A stretch of 58,953 nucleotides of DNA from Hydromicrobium sp964517765 (GTDB lineage: Bacteria; Actinomycetota; Humimicrobiia; Humimicrobiales; Humimicrobiaceae). A program made the translations under genes and the position numbers. The stretch is taken from NCBI GenBank assembly GCA_964517765.1, contig CAZFEN010000007.1, positions 1 to 58,953 on the forward strand, in the 5' to 3' direction. The notes below the pieces were generated by a model. The model made no database searches and was not told the DNA's origin. It was given only the letters and a program-made list of their open reading frames with translations. The number at the start of each line of letters is the position of its first letter. Within the stretch, counting starts at the first letter, position 1. Shown one piece after another: positions 8,045-17,373 of this stretch.

Positions 8045-9226
8045 TTATTGCAAATAAGCAAGTGGATTCTGTGGTTGTCCGTTTATTCTTACCTCAAAGT
8101 GCAAATGCGGACCGGTAGCTAATCCGGTAGAACCAACCAGTCCTATTACCTGTCCTCTCTGTACCATTTGGCCTACAGAGACATTAAAGCTGGAAAGATG
8201 TGCGTAATAGGTAGCAAAACCTCCTCCATGATAAATTATGATACAATAACCATACCCGCCAGAATAGGCAGCCTGGATCACCTGACCGCCATCCGCTGCT
8301 TTCACCAGGGTTCCGTAAGCAGCTGCCAGATCAATACCAGAATGAAACCTGACATAACCGAGTATTGGATGCATTCTATTTCCAAAACCGGATATCAACC
8401 TGCCCGCTACGGGCCAGGCAAATTTTCCCGAAGGGGCCGAACCGTACTTGTAACTCTCAAGTATCCTGGTGATCTCAGCTTCCTGTATCTCAAGCTGTTT
8501 TTCTATTTGTGCAAGAGCTTTCTTGTTAGCAGAGGCTCTGGAGAGTAAATTTTTCTTTTCATTATATATCTCATCTACTTCATTTGCTTTCTCTTCAGCC
8601 TGGGCAACCAGCTTTTCGACATTGGTTTTATATTCTTTTTGATCTTCCCTTAAATCGATTATGGATTTTTTTATTCCTATGGTTGCATCTCTTTTTTGCT
8701 TGATTGACTGAATATTTTCGGTATCCTGTTCCGCAAGAAGATTCATAAGCTTTAGTTTGGATATGAAATCCAGGAAATCCTGCGCCTTGAGCAAGATTTC
8801 CATTATATTACTGCCGCCATTTTTATAGATAGCGGTGACCCTGTCATTCAATATTTTTACTTTTCCCGCAAGTTCATCTTCTATCCTCTTGAGTTCTTCT
8901 TCTTTTAAGACGAGTTCTATGGTCGCCTTATCGACTTCACTTTTTGCATCTGCTAATTTTTGATTAAGAGCATCTAATTCTGTTAATGCATCTGTAAGCT
9001 GACCTTCTACTTCGTTTACCTGGTTAATATATTCCTTTTCCTGTTTGTCTGCGTCTTTGATTTTTTCCTGGGTGTCTTCTAATTTCTTCTGTGTCTCTTC
9101 CAGTTGCTCCTCAAGGGATTGAGCCTGAATAGATTTAGGGGATGCAAAATAAACAATATTAAAGCCGGAGAGTGCTATAATAATTGTTACGAATATGGCT
9201 ATGATGTTTTTACTTTTAATTATCAT
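8045..9226 (-). CDS. M23 peptidase with long coiled coil (EnvC/PcsB-like)
   Basis: Secreted peptidoglycan hydrolase or amidase activator. An N-terminal signal or membrane segment lies at about residues 7-25, a long coiled coil from 35 to 258, and a LytM (M23) domain from 270 to 393. The zinc ligands and catalytic residues are all present: H295 and D299 (HSGIDLA), H343 (YAHLS) and H374/H376 (HLHFEV). It could therefore be an active endopeptidase rather than a degenerate activator. It sits immediately downstream of ftsX, so control through the FtsEX complex by its coiled coil is the natural inference, as for PcsB, CwlO and RipC. Confidence 0.94.
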   Translation of the reverse strand: MIIKSKNIIAIFVTIIIALSGFNIVYFASPKSIQAQSLEEQLEETQKKLEDTQEKIKDADKQEKEYINQVNEVEGQLTDALTELDALNQKLADAKSEVDKATIELVLKEEELKRIEDELAGKVKILNDRVTAIYKNGGSNIMEILLKAQDFLDFISKLKLMNLLAEQDTENIQSIKQKRDATIGIKKSIIDLREDQKEYKTNVEKLVAQAEEKANEVDEIYNEKKNLLSRASANKKALAQIEKQLEIQEAEITRILESYKYGSAPSGKFAWPVAGRLISGFGNRMHPILGYVRFHSGIDLAAAYGTLVKAADGGQVIQAAYSGGYGYCIIIYHGGGFATYYAHLSSFNVSVGQMVQRGQVIGLVGSTGLATGPHLHFEVRINGQPQNPLAYLQ

Positions 9227-9303
9227 ATTATTTCATTTTTAACTGGAATTATTTTAATACTAATCAGGAAAAATTGAAAATTCAAAAGACTTAAGGGTGT
9301 TTT

Positions 9304-10212
9304 TTAAATCTTTACATACCTTCTAAGGGCAATGGCACTGCTTAAAATCCCTATGAGACCTCCCAATACCGCTACACCTATATACACATACAATACGATA
9401 TTGCTGCTTCCGACTATGGCCAACTCCTTTATACGCATTGTATCCACTATCACCCTCTCACCTCTGATCAACAGAAAATTGCCTATAAAATATAGCAGAA
9501 TAATTGAAATGATGCTTCCTACAAAACCTTCGAAAAAACCTTCGAATAAAAAAGGAATCCTTACAAACCAGTTAGTTGCTCCCACCAATTTCATCACCTC
9601 GATCTCCTTTCGGCGGGCATAGATAGACAGTCTTATGGTGTTGAATATCAATACAATAGCTGCAAGAATCAGTACTACTATTATAAGAAGCGCTATGGTT
9701 CCTACGATTGCCGTTATGGAAAACAATTTGTTTACATAATTCTTGCCATATATTACATCATTGACCCCTTCTATAAAGTTTCCATCTTTATCATAAAAAC
9801 GCAGCGCCACCTGATCGATTTTTTCGGGGCTGCTTAATGTTATTTCAAAAGATGCCGGTAGTGGATTGCCTTCGATTTCTTTTAAAATATCACTCCCTTC
9901 ATTCTGCTTCCTGAATCTTTCCAGTGCCTGATCTTTGGATACATAATTTACGGAATCAGTTTCTTCCCAGCTTAATACTTCCTCTTCTATATAGTCCTTT
10001 AACTCCTCCGAGATTTCATCCTCAAGATATACAGCCAACTCGACTTCACTTTCTACCGAACTTATTATACCCTGTATATCGTATACGATTATTGTAAAAA
10101 ACCCGACGACAAACAGAGTGATGGCTACAGTGGTAATAGCAGTAAATCCCATAAAAAAGTTTCTTCTGAGGCTGATAAATGCCTCGCTAAAAAAATACCT
10201 GGGCCTTACCAT
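9304..10212 (-). CDS. ftsX: cell division protein FtsX
   Basis: Permease half of the FtsEX complex, which transmits ATP hydrolysis to extracellular peptidoglycan hydrolases. The 302 residues comprise an N-terminal cytoplasmic tail, a first transmembrane segment around 22-44, an extracellular domain to about 165 and three more transmembrane segments (about 170-195, 215-240 and 265-292). The ATG overlaps the ftsE stop by one base (TAATG). The coiled-coil M23 peptidase downstream is the expected partner. Confidence 0.95.
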   Translation of the reverse strand: MVRPRYFFSEAFISLRRNFFMGFTAITTVAITLFVVGFFTIIVYDIQGIISSVESEVELAVYLEDEISEELKDYIEEEVLSWEETDSVNYVSKDQALERFRKQNEGSDILKEIEGNPLPASFEITLSSPEKIDQVALRFYDKDGNFIEGVNDVIYGKNYVNKLFSITAIVGTIALLIIVVLILAAIVLIFNTIRLSIYARRKEIEVMKLVGATNWFVRIPFLFEGFFEGFVGSIISIILLYFIGNFLLIRGERVIVDTMRIKELAIVGSSNIVLYVYIGVAVLGGLIGILSSAIALRRYVKI

Positions 10213-10898
10213 TAGTCCCCGTACACTCCTCTCTTCTGATCCCTGATTATTTCTCCTTCCTCCAGTTCCACCACTCTTCTTCGCATCGAGTTTACGATAT
10301 TGCGGTCATGTGTGGCCATAAGGACAGTGGTACCGATAAGATTTATACGTGATAATATCTTCATAATTCCTTCCGATGTTCCCGGATCCAGATTGCCGGT
10401 GGGTTCATCGGCAAGAAGTATCGGAGGTCTGTTTACAAATGCCCTTGCAATAGAAACTCTCTGCTGTTCGCCACCGGATAATTGATGAGGATAAGAATTT
10501 ATTTTACTGAAGATACCTACAAGTTTTAAAACCTGGGGTACCTGGATTTTTATCTCGTAAACCGGTTTCCCGATAACTTCGAGTGTAAATGCTACATTTT
10601 CGAAGATGGTTTTATTTGGAAGAAGTTTAAAATCTTGGAACACACATCCTATATTTCTCCTGAGCTGCGGAATTCTGTTTGATTTGAGATTACAAATATT
10701 TCTTCCCGCTATGAATATACTGCCTTCGGTTTCTTCAATTTCTTTTATAAGTAATTTTATGAAAGTGGATTTGCCCGATCCACTTGGGCCCACTAAAAAA
10801 AGAAATTCCCCTTTCTTGATGACCAGATTGATATTCTTAAGCGCGACAGTTTTGTCTTCGTATATTTTACTGACCTGTTTAAATTCAATCATATTCAT
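10212..10898 (-). CDS. ftsE: cell division ATP-binding protein FtsE
   Basis: ABC-type ATPase of the FtsEX complex, at the inner face of the membrane. Walker A GPSGSGKST is at residues 37-45, the signature LSGGEQQ at 140-146 and Walker B ILLADEP at 160-166, followed by the D-loop and H-loop (ATHD). Length is 228 residues, as usual. A second ATG two codons in is possible. It lies 44 bases after prfB, the same prfB-ftsE-ftsX order as in actinobacteria. Confidence 0.96.
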   Translation of the reverse strand: MNMIEFKQVSKIYEDKTVALKNINLVIKKGEFLFLVGPSGSGKSTFIKLLIKEIEETEGSIFIAGRNICNLKSNRIPQLRRNIGCVFQDFKLLPNKTIFENVAFTLEVIGKPVYEIKIQVPQVLKLVGIFSKINSYPHQLSGGEQQRVSIARAFVNRPPILLADEPTGNLDPGTSEGIMKILSRINLIGTTVLMATHDRNIVNSMRRRVVELEEGEIIRDQKRGVYGD

Positions 10899-10942
10899 TT
10901 CATATTTTCTCTTTATCTTGCCTGGTTTTAATACTCAAGAGT

Positions 10943-12047
10943 TTACGCTTTGTATAATTTTTTTTCAAGAAAACCTCTAATAAATGGATCTATATTACCA
11001 TCCAATACCGATCCTACATCTCCTATCTCGATTCCGGTCCTATGATCCTTGATCAGCTGGTAAGGTTGGAGAATATAACTTCTTATTTGATTGCCCCATC
11101 CGATTTCTTTTTTTTCTCCTCTTACTTTATTTATTTCTTCCAGATTTTTCTTCCTCTCCAGCTCGAAAAGCTTTGACTTCAAAATCTGCATAGCTGTCTG
11201 CTTATTCAGCATCTGTGATCTCTCATTCTGGCACTGCACCACAATATTAGTGGGAAGATGTGTGATCCTTACTGCCGAATCGGTGACATTTACATGCTGG
11301 CCGCCGGCACTGCTTGATTTAAAGGTATCGATTTTTAGATCTTCTTTATTAATTTTTATATCTATATCTTTATCGAAAAACGGTATCACATCAACAGATG
11401 CAAAAGAAGTATGCCTTCTTTTAGAAGAATCGAAGGGTGAGATCCTTACCAATCTATGGATCCCCTTTTCCGATTTTAAAAGTCCGTATGCATTTCTCCC
11501 GGTAACTGTAAAAGTGATACTCTTTATACCCGCCTCTTCACCTGCCTGATAATCATTAACACTGTAAGAGAATCCTCTTTTATCGATCCAGCGTGTATAC
11601 ATCCGAAACAGCATCTCCGCCCAATCTTGTGATTCTGTCCCTCCTGCTCCGGGGTGAATATTGACTACCGAAGGACAGGAATCATATTTGCCGCTTAAAA
11701 TTACTTTTTCTTCCAGATCATTCAGTGAATCCTCTATATCGGTAAGATTTTCTGTCAGTTCTTTCTCAAGACTACTGTCTTCCTCGCTTTTAAGTATTTC
11801 CAGCGCCAGTCTGCCGTTCTCTATTTTCTCCTCTAAATTTTTAATATCAGTAATTGTTTCTTTAAGTTCCGAAATCTCCCGGATTATCTTCTGAGCTTTA
11901 TCGTGATCTTCCCAGAATTCTTCTGATAGAGTCTTACTTTCAAGGTCCTTAAGACTTTTCATTTTATTATCTATTTCAAAGACAGTCCCTTAAAAAAATA
12001 AGTTTTTTTAGTAATTTATCCAATCTTGTATCATAATCTTCTATCAT
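10943..12047 (-). CDS. prfB: peptide chain release factor 2, expressed by +1 programmed frameshift
   Basis: Terminates translation at UGA and UAA. The main frame (10943-11962) carries the SPF recognition tripeptide (in RISPFDSS) and the catalytic GGQ (SSAGGQHVNV). A short in-frame leader starts at ATG 12047, after GGGAGGA, and encodes 23 residues ending in CTT TGA (11981-11976). Shifting +1 at CTT reads GAA and continues without interruption into the main frame, giving about 367 residues, the normal RF2 length. An internal AGGGA upstream of the CTT TGA matches the stimulatory element of the E. coli site. Autoregulation by RF2 level follows from the family mechanism. Annotations starting at 11962 would miss the N-terminus. 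Confidence 0.95.
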
Positions 12048-12079
12048 CGAATCCTCCCGGTTTATTATTCATATTAAAG

Positions 12080-14647
12080 TTATTTACCGCAGCATTTCTT
12101 ATACTTTTTCCCGCTTCCGCATGGACAGGGGGCATTTCTTCCGATTTTTTTTACAGTTTCCGTCCTCGTGTTTAAAGTTTGGACAGTAGATTTCACCGGA
12201 CCGCTGGCCAGTATATTCGTTACTTCCTGTCCCCTTACAACATTTTGTTTGTTCTGTTCTTTTTGTTTTTCCTGTTCTTCTCTAGTAATTATCTTTACAT
12301 TATATAATAATCTTACCGTATCAAATTTTATTTCTTCTATCAGCTCCTTAAAAAAATGAAATGCTTCGCGTTTATACTCAACAAGGGGATCTAATTGACC
12401 TATAGATCTTAGCCCTATACCTTCCTTGAGGTAATCCATTTCCAGCAGATGACTTCTCCACATATTATCTATGACATTCAACATCACTATTTTTTCCAGT
12501 TTTCTTATAACAGGAGAGGAATAATTTTTTTCTCTTTCCTCATAGATCTTATAAGCTTTTTCCGTTAATTTTTCCTTTAAAAAATTAATATCCAGTTTAT
12601 TCCTGTCTGTTTTCTCCTTATCCATGACATCGGCTATGATATCAGTAGAAAAAATAGGATTCATATAATTGGATAATGCGTCGAGATCCCAATTCTCAGG
12701 ATAATCCCCCCGATTTATATGAATATCAACGCCTTTTGCTACTACATCTTTTATCATGTCCATAGCCGCAGGTTTTAAATTTTCTCCCTCCAGTATGTTC
12801 TTTCTTCTGGCATAGATTACTTCCCTCTGCTTGTTCATGACATCATCATAATCAAGTACATGTTTTCTTATTTCGAAATTTCTCCCTTCGACCTGCCTCT
12901 GTGCATTTTCGATTGCTCTGTTTATCATGCGGTGCTGTATTGGCATGTCATCCGGAAAATTAAACGTCTCCATTACCCTGTAAATTCTTTCGGATCCAAA
13001 AAGTCTAAGCAGATCATCTCCGGTACTAAGGTAAAACTGGCTTGAACCTATATCTCCCTGACGGCCGCCTCTCCCCCTGAGCTGATTATCGATTCTTCTG
13101 CTTTCATGTCTTTCTGTCCCAAGCACATGAAGACCGCCAAGATCCACCACTCCCTCGCCAAGGACTATATCCGTACCTCTCCCTGCCATATTGGTGGCGA
13201 TTGTAACTGCATTTTTTTGACCGGCTTTTACGATAATCTCGGCTTCTTTTTCATGGTATTTTGCGTTTAAGACCTCGTGTGGTATGCCCCTTCTTTTCAG
13301 CTTACCGCTCAATCTTTCGGATTTTTCAATGGATATAGTCCCCACCAGTACCGGCTGACCTCTTTCATACCTGCCGGCTATGTCTTCTACTACCTTATCG
13401 AATTTGGCGTCTTCGGTTTTATAGATCAAATCAGGAAGATCCTCTCTTATCATTGGTTTATTGGTATCTATAGCCACAGTCTCAAGATTATAAATTTGCC
13501 TGAATTCAGTCGATTCAGTCATTGCGGTACCGGTCATTCCCGCCAGTTTCTCATACATTCTAAAATAATTTTGAATAGTTATTGTAGCAAGCGTTTGATT
13601 TTCATCCTTGATTTTCACTCTTTCCTTGGCCTCTATAGCCTGATGAAGACCTTCGCTGTATCGTCTGCCCGGCATCAATCTTCCGGTAAATTCATCAACA
13701 ATAATTATCTGGCCGTCTTTCAGCATATAATCCACATCTTTTTTGAATAAATGATAGGCTTTTAGAGATTGGTTCAAGGCATGTATATATAAATAATTAG
13801 AAGGGTCGTACAGGTTTTCTATATTCATTATTCCCTCTACTCTCTCAACACCCATTTCTGTAATTGCCGCTGTCCTTAATTTTTCGTCTATTTCGAAGTC
13901 TTCATCTGTCTTTAGCTGGGGCACTATTTGCGCAAATTTTCTGTAAATCTCAGTGGTCCCATATGCAATTCCAGAAATAATAAGAGGAGTCCTGGCTTCA
14001 TCTATGAGAATACTGTCAACTTCGTCAACAATAGCATAATAATGGCCATTCTGTACCATATTTTCCTTACTCATCACCATATTATCCCTTAAGTAATCAA
14101 ATCCGAATTCATTATTTGTGCCATGCACTACATCGGAGCTATACTGTTCTCTTTTTTCGGCAGCAGGTGTTTCATGCCGGATAAGGCCAACTTTCAATCC
14201 CAGAAACTTATAAATCATACCCATCCATTCGCTGTCTCTCTTTGCAAGATATTCATTTACGGTCACGAGATGCGTACTTCTACCTGTCAAAGAATTCAGA
14301 TATACGGGGAGTGTCGCTACAAGGGTTTTTCCTTCACCTGTTTTCATTTCCGCAATTTTCCCTTCAAAAAGTACAATGCCACCCCGTATCTGAACATCAA
14401 AATGGCGCATATTAATTGTTCTTTTTGCTACCTCCCTTACCACTGCAAAAGCTTCCGGCATCAACTGCTCCAGTTTTTCTCCCTTCTCATATCTCTGTTT
14501 GAATTCCCCTGTCTTTGCAGCCAGCCGGTCATCTGTAAGTGCACTTATGTCTTTCTCAAGATTATTTACTGCACTTAAAATTTCTTCATATTTCTTTATT
14601 CTTTTACCTTCACCAACTTTAAGAATATTTCCAATTTTTCCAAGCAT
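12080..14647 (-). CDS. secA: preprotein translocase ATPase SecA
   Basis: Motor of the Sec export pathway, acting with SecYEG at the membrane. At 855 residues it is typical. Walker A MKTGEGKT is at 101-108, the DEVDSILIDEARTPL segment gives the DEAD-type Walker B, and NMAGRGTDI and the arginine-finger region (QLRGRGGRQGD) follow. The C-terminal SEC-C zinc motif CPCGSGKKYKKCC is intact. hpf lies just upstream and prfB 32 bases downstream, the conserved hpf-secA-prfB order of Gram-positive lineages. Confidence 0.97.
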   Translation of the reverse strand: MLGKIGNILKVGEGKRIKKYEEILSAVNNLEKDISALTDDRLAAKTGEFKQRYEKGEKLEQLMPEAFAVVREVAKRTINMRHFDVQIRGGIVLFEGKIAEMKTGEGKTLVATLPVYLNSLTGRSTHLVTVNEYLAKRDSEWMGMIYKFLGLKVGLIRHETPAAEKREQYSSDVVHGTNNEFGFDYLRDNMVMSKENMVQNGHYYAIVDEVDSILIDEARTPLIISGIAYGTTEIYRKFAQIVPQLKTDEDFEIDEKLRTAAITEMGVERVEGIMNIENLYDPSNYLYIHALNQSLKAYHLFKKDVDYMLKDGQIIIVDEFTGRLMPGRRYSEGLHQAIEAKERVKIKDENQTLATITIQNYFRMYEKLAGMTGTAMTESTEFRQIYNLETVAIDTNKPMIREDLPDLIYKTEDAKFDKVVEDIAGRYERGQPVLVGTISIEKSERLSGKLKRRGIPHEVLNAKYHEKEAEIIVKAGQKNAVTIATNMAGRGTDIVLGEGVVDLGGLHVLGTERHESRRIDNQLRGRGGRQGDIGSSQFYLSTGDDLLRLFGSERIYRVMETFNFPDDMPIQHRMINRAIENAQRQVEGRNFEIRKHVLDYDDVMNKQREVIYARRKNILEGENLKPAAMDMIKDVVAKGVDIHINRGDYPENWDLDALSNYMNPIFSTDIIADVMDKEKTDRNKLDINFLKEKLTEKAYKIYEEREKNYSSPVIRKLEKIVMLNVIDNMWRSHLLEMDYLKEGIGLRSIGQLDPLVEYKREAFHFFKELIEEIKFDTVRLLYNVKIITREEQEKQKEQNKQNVVRGQEVTNILASGPVKSTVQTLNTRTETVKKIGRNAPCPCGSGKKYKKCCGK

Positions 14648-14675
14648 TTACTTCACCTTCATCATTTTAACCCCA

Positions 14676-15233
14676 TTATAGGGTAGGTTCTATTAAACCA
14701 TATCTTTTATCTTTTCTCCGGTATACTACCGCAGTTCTGCCTGTTTCGGAATTTATGAAAACAAAAAAATCATGACCAAGCAGCTCCATTTGCAATATTG
14801 CCTCTTCCGGCTGTACCGGTTTTAAAATAAAAGTTTTTGTCTTTACTATCGATTCATCGACTTCCTCTTCGGTAACTTCGTATCCTTCCCTCATAAGTCC
14901 GGTATCACTCTGGCTGCTGCTCTTCCTTCCCCTGTCTATCAACTTGTCTCTGTATTTTTTAACCTGTCTCTCTAATTTACTATTGACTTTATCTACTGCT
15001 TCGAAGACATCGGTTCCCGAATCGGTTGCCCTTATAACGGCACCTGCCGTAAAAACAGTGACTTCAATAAGGTTATTTAAATTAATCCTCGGATTTTTCT
15101 CATAAGTAAATTTTATTTCCAGTTTTATTACTTTATCCAAAATCTTAACTATTTTATCTTTGATTTTCCTTTCCGCATAATTCCGGATTTTTTCATCTAA
15201 TTCAATATTTTTACTTTTAATAATAAACTCCAT
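14676..15233 (-). CDS. hpf: ribosome hibernation promoting factor, long form
   Basis: Binds the 30S decoding region and, through its C-terminal domain, dimerises 70S ribosomes in resting cells. The 185 residues divide into an N-terminal HPF/RaiA domain (about 1-100) and the long-form C-terminal dimerisation domain (about 125-185, VKTKTFILKPVQPEEAI onward). The C-terminal extension is what defines the long form common in Gram-positive bacteria. It precedes secA by 28 bases. Confidence 0.95.
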   Translation of the reverse strand: MEFIIKSKNIELDEKIRNYAERKIKDKIVKILDKVIKLEIKFTYEKNPRINLNNLIEVTVFTAGAVIRATDSGTDVFEAVDKVNSKLERQVKKYRDKLIDRGRKSSSQSDTGLMREGYEVTEEEVDESIVKTKTFILKPVQPEEAILQMELLGHDFFVFINSETGRTAVVYRRKDKRYGLIEPTL

Positions 15234-15317
15234 CCTTTTCCCCCTGGTCCCCTGGACTTACTTAAAAAATTAATTTTGCAAATGTCCTGATTTGCCTAAG
15301 ATATATTACTTTATGAA

Positions 15318-15533
15318 TCACTTTATTACCACAACCTTTTTGGCTATGCGGCCCCTCTCGTCTTTTTCAAGTTCGAATTCCACTCTCTGGCCCTTTTTTA
15401 ATGTTTTGAATCCATCGGACTCTATAGAAGAGTATTTTACGAATATATCTCCTGCTTCTTTTGATTCTGTTTCTATAAAACCAAATCCATTCTCAGGACT
15501 GAACCATTTTACGATTCCACTCGATTTTGACAC
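15318..15533 (-). CDS. cold shock domain protein
   Basis: A 71-residue single-stranded nucleic-acid binding protein acting as an RNA chaperone. RNP1-type GIVKWFSPENGFGFIE and RNP2-type DIFVKYSSI motifs are both visible. The start is GTG at 15531-15533, overlapping the comF stop by one base (TAGTG), with AAAGGA upstream. The tight overlap implies coupled translation with comF. Confidence 0.94.
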   Translation of the reverse strand: MSKSSGIVKWFSPENGFGFIETESKEAGDIFVKYSSIESDGFKTLKKGQRVEFELEKDERGRIAKKVVVIK

Positions 15534-16249
15534 TATGAATCCTTTCCCCTTGCAATAGTTAATAAATAAATTTTATCAGCACCTGCTCTTTTTAAAATAC
15601 CGGAAATTTCCATCAGTGTACTTCCTGTGGTCCAGACATCATCCACCAGCAGTATATTTTTGCCATAACTGAGTGTGCAATTCTTCACTTTAAATGCTTC
15701 CTTTATATTATTTTTCCTTTGTATATAATCAAGCCCCTGCTGCTTTATTATTTTTTTTACACTTAATATATTACCAGCAAATGGAATTTTAATTAATCCC
15801 GATAATGATCTGCATAATATTTCCATATGTTCACCCGGAACCGTATCCATATAATCAATTTTCTCATGTTTATAATTTATAAAATATGCCCTCTCTAAGA
15901 ATCCTGCAATAATTTCTTTCAGGTCATATATCTTATTGTATTTGTATTTCCTTATTATTTTTCTTATTTCTCCTTCATAAATAGTAAAGCTTCTATGCCT
16001 GTAAAAATGAAAATCCTCATTTTTGCAAAAACTGCACGATTCATTTCCGGAATCGATCCTGGATAACGGTCGGCCGCAATAATCGCATACCTGGTCACCG
16101 ATTTCTTTGATTTTTGATATGCACCGCCGGCAGATTAATTCTGAACCGACTTTACCGCAAACAGCACATAAAGGTGGGATAAAAATATCTTTAAGAATAT
16201 TTCTAAAATTTTGATTAACTTTCTGTGGTGTTTTCTGTATCAATATCAA
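15533..16249 (-). CDS. comF: ComF-family amidophosphoribosyltransferase-like protein
   Basis: A 238-residue ComF-like protein, implicated in natural competence in some bacteria. The N-terminal zinc-binding segment has CxxC pairs (CAVCGK, CRRC, CDYCGR, CSFC). The C-terminal phosphoribosyltransferase fold ends with the PRPP motif ILLVDDVWTTGST. The start is uncertain: the assigned TTG at 16247-16249 lies inside the upstream nucleotidyltransferase gene (35-base overlap) and has no good Shine-Dalgarno. Its position just before hpf and secA is as in actinobacteria. Confidence 0.88.
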   Translation of the reverse strand: MILIQKTPQKVNQNFRNILKDIFIPPLCAVCGKVGSELICRRCISKIKEIGDQVCDYCGRPLSRIDSGNESCSFCKNEDFHFYRHRSFTIYEGEIRKIIRKYKYNKIYDLKEIIAGFLERAYFINYKHEKIDYMDTVPGEHMEILCRSLSGLIKIPFAGNILSVKKIIKQQGLDYIQRKNNIKEAFKVKNCTLSYGKNILLVDDVWTTGSTLMEISGILKRAGADKIYLLTIARGKDS

Positions 16250-17357
16250 TTATCTTGTCGGACATGATTTTTACACTCGGATGGATTTTTATTCCATCCT
16301 TTATAATACTTCCGGAACCTATGACTGCTTTTTCCAGAATCGAAGCTTTATCTCTTATTTTTGCATCGTATCCTATGATTGCACCAATAAGTGAAGCATC
16401 TTTCCCTATATAACCGCTGCCCCATTTAATACCTCTATATAAAACTGCTCTTTCATCTACAATTGTATTGTTCCCCAGAATTATAGGACCAAAAAGTTTT
16501 GCATCTTTTTTTATTGTACAATTATCTCCCAGGCATGCCGGAGGAATAATTATCACGCCTTCCTCAATTTTACAGTTCTTCCCCATCCAGACCCCCTCTT
16601 TTATCTTTTTCCCTGGTATGCTGACTCTGACCTTACCTTCAAGTGCATCAAAATTACCCTGTTGATACTGGTCCAGACTTCCTACATCGTTCCAATATTG
16701 ATTATGGCAGTAACCATAATATATAATATTTTTTTTCAATAAATCTGGAAAACAACTTTTGCCAAAATCACAAAATTGACCCCGGGGAGGTAAATAATTA
16801 AATATTTCCGGCTCGAAAACATATATTCCGCTATTTGCAAGGTTCGACTCCACCTCACCGCTTAAAGGTTTCTCCTGGAATCCTATTATTCTTTTATCGT
16901 TATCAAGTAAAACCACACCATACTGAGATGCATCATCTACTTCAGTTAAAATAAGTGTTGCAACACCACCTTTATCTTTATGAAATTTTACTGCATCCGT
17001 TAAATCAATATCAGTAAGGGCATCGCCGCTTATAACTAAAAATGTGTCCTTGCCAAAAAAATACTCAACATTTTTAACACCACCTGCTGTTCCAAGCAGT
17101 TCTTCCTCATAGGAATAAATTATGTTTACCCCCCATTTTGATCCATCCCCAAAATAATTTTTTATATCATCAGGATACCAGTGAAGGTTGCAAATAATAT
17201 CGGTAAAATTATGTTTTACAAGGAGTCTTATAATATGCTCCATTACCGGTCTGTTAACTATTGGAGCCATTGGTTTGGAAATCAAATCCGTTAGCGGCCG
17301 GAGTCTGGTTCCGAGACCCGCGGCCAGTACCATAGCTTTTCTCGTATTCATTGTCAT
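16215..17357 (-). CDS. NDP-sugar pyrophosphorylase with left-handed beta-helix
   Basis: Transfers a nucleotidyl group from NTP to a sugar 1-phosphate. The N-terminal Rossmann-like domain begins MVLAAGLGTRLRPLT with a second signature FLVISGDALTDIDL. About 110 C-terminal residues form hexapeptide repeats (for example IGKDASLIGAIIGYDAKIRDKASI), a left-handed beta-helix. The substrate is most likely mannose or glucose 1-phosphate; the nearby GDP-mannose genes favour mannose. It is a paralogue of the enzyme at 23371-24486. Start ATG at 17357, with a second ATG two codons later. Confidence 0.88.
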   Translation of the reverse strand: MTMNTRKAMVLAAGLGTRLRPLTDLISKPMAPIVNRPVMEHIIRLLVKHNFTDIICNLHWYPDDIKNYFGDGSKWGVNIIYSYEEELLGTAGGVKNVEYFFGKDTFLVISGDALTDIDLTDAVKFHKDKGGVATLILTEVDDASQYGVVLLDNDKRIIGFQEKPLSGEVESNLANSGIYVFEPEIFNYLPPRGQFCDFGKSCFPDLLKKNIIYYGYCHNQYWNDVGSLDQYQQGNFDALEGKVRVSIPGKKIKEGVWMGKNCKIEEGVIIIPPACLGDNCTIKKDAKLFGPIILGNNTIVDERAVLYRGIKWGSGYIGKDASLIGAIIGYDAKIRDKASILEKAVIGSGSIIKDGIKIHPSVKIMSDKIIDIDTENTTES

Positions 17358-17373
17358 TCTGTTACCAATTTCC

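Noticed and set aside
13277..13750. 157-codon plus-strand open frame inside secA
   Set aside because: It is antisense to conserved SecA coding sequence and shows no protein-like motif or ribosome-binding site.
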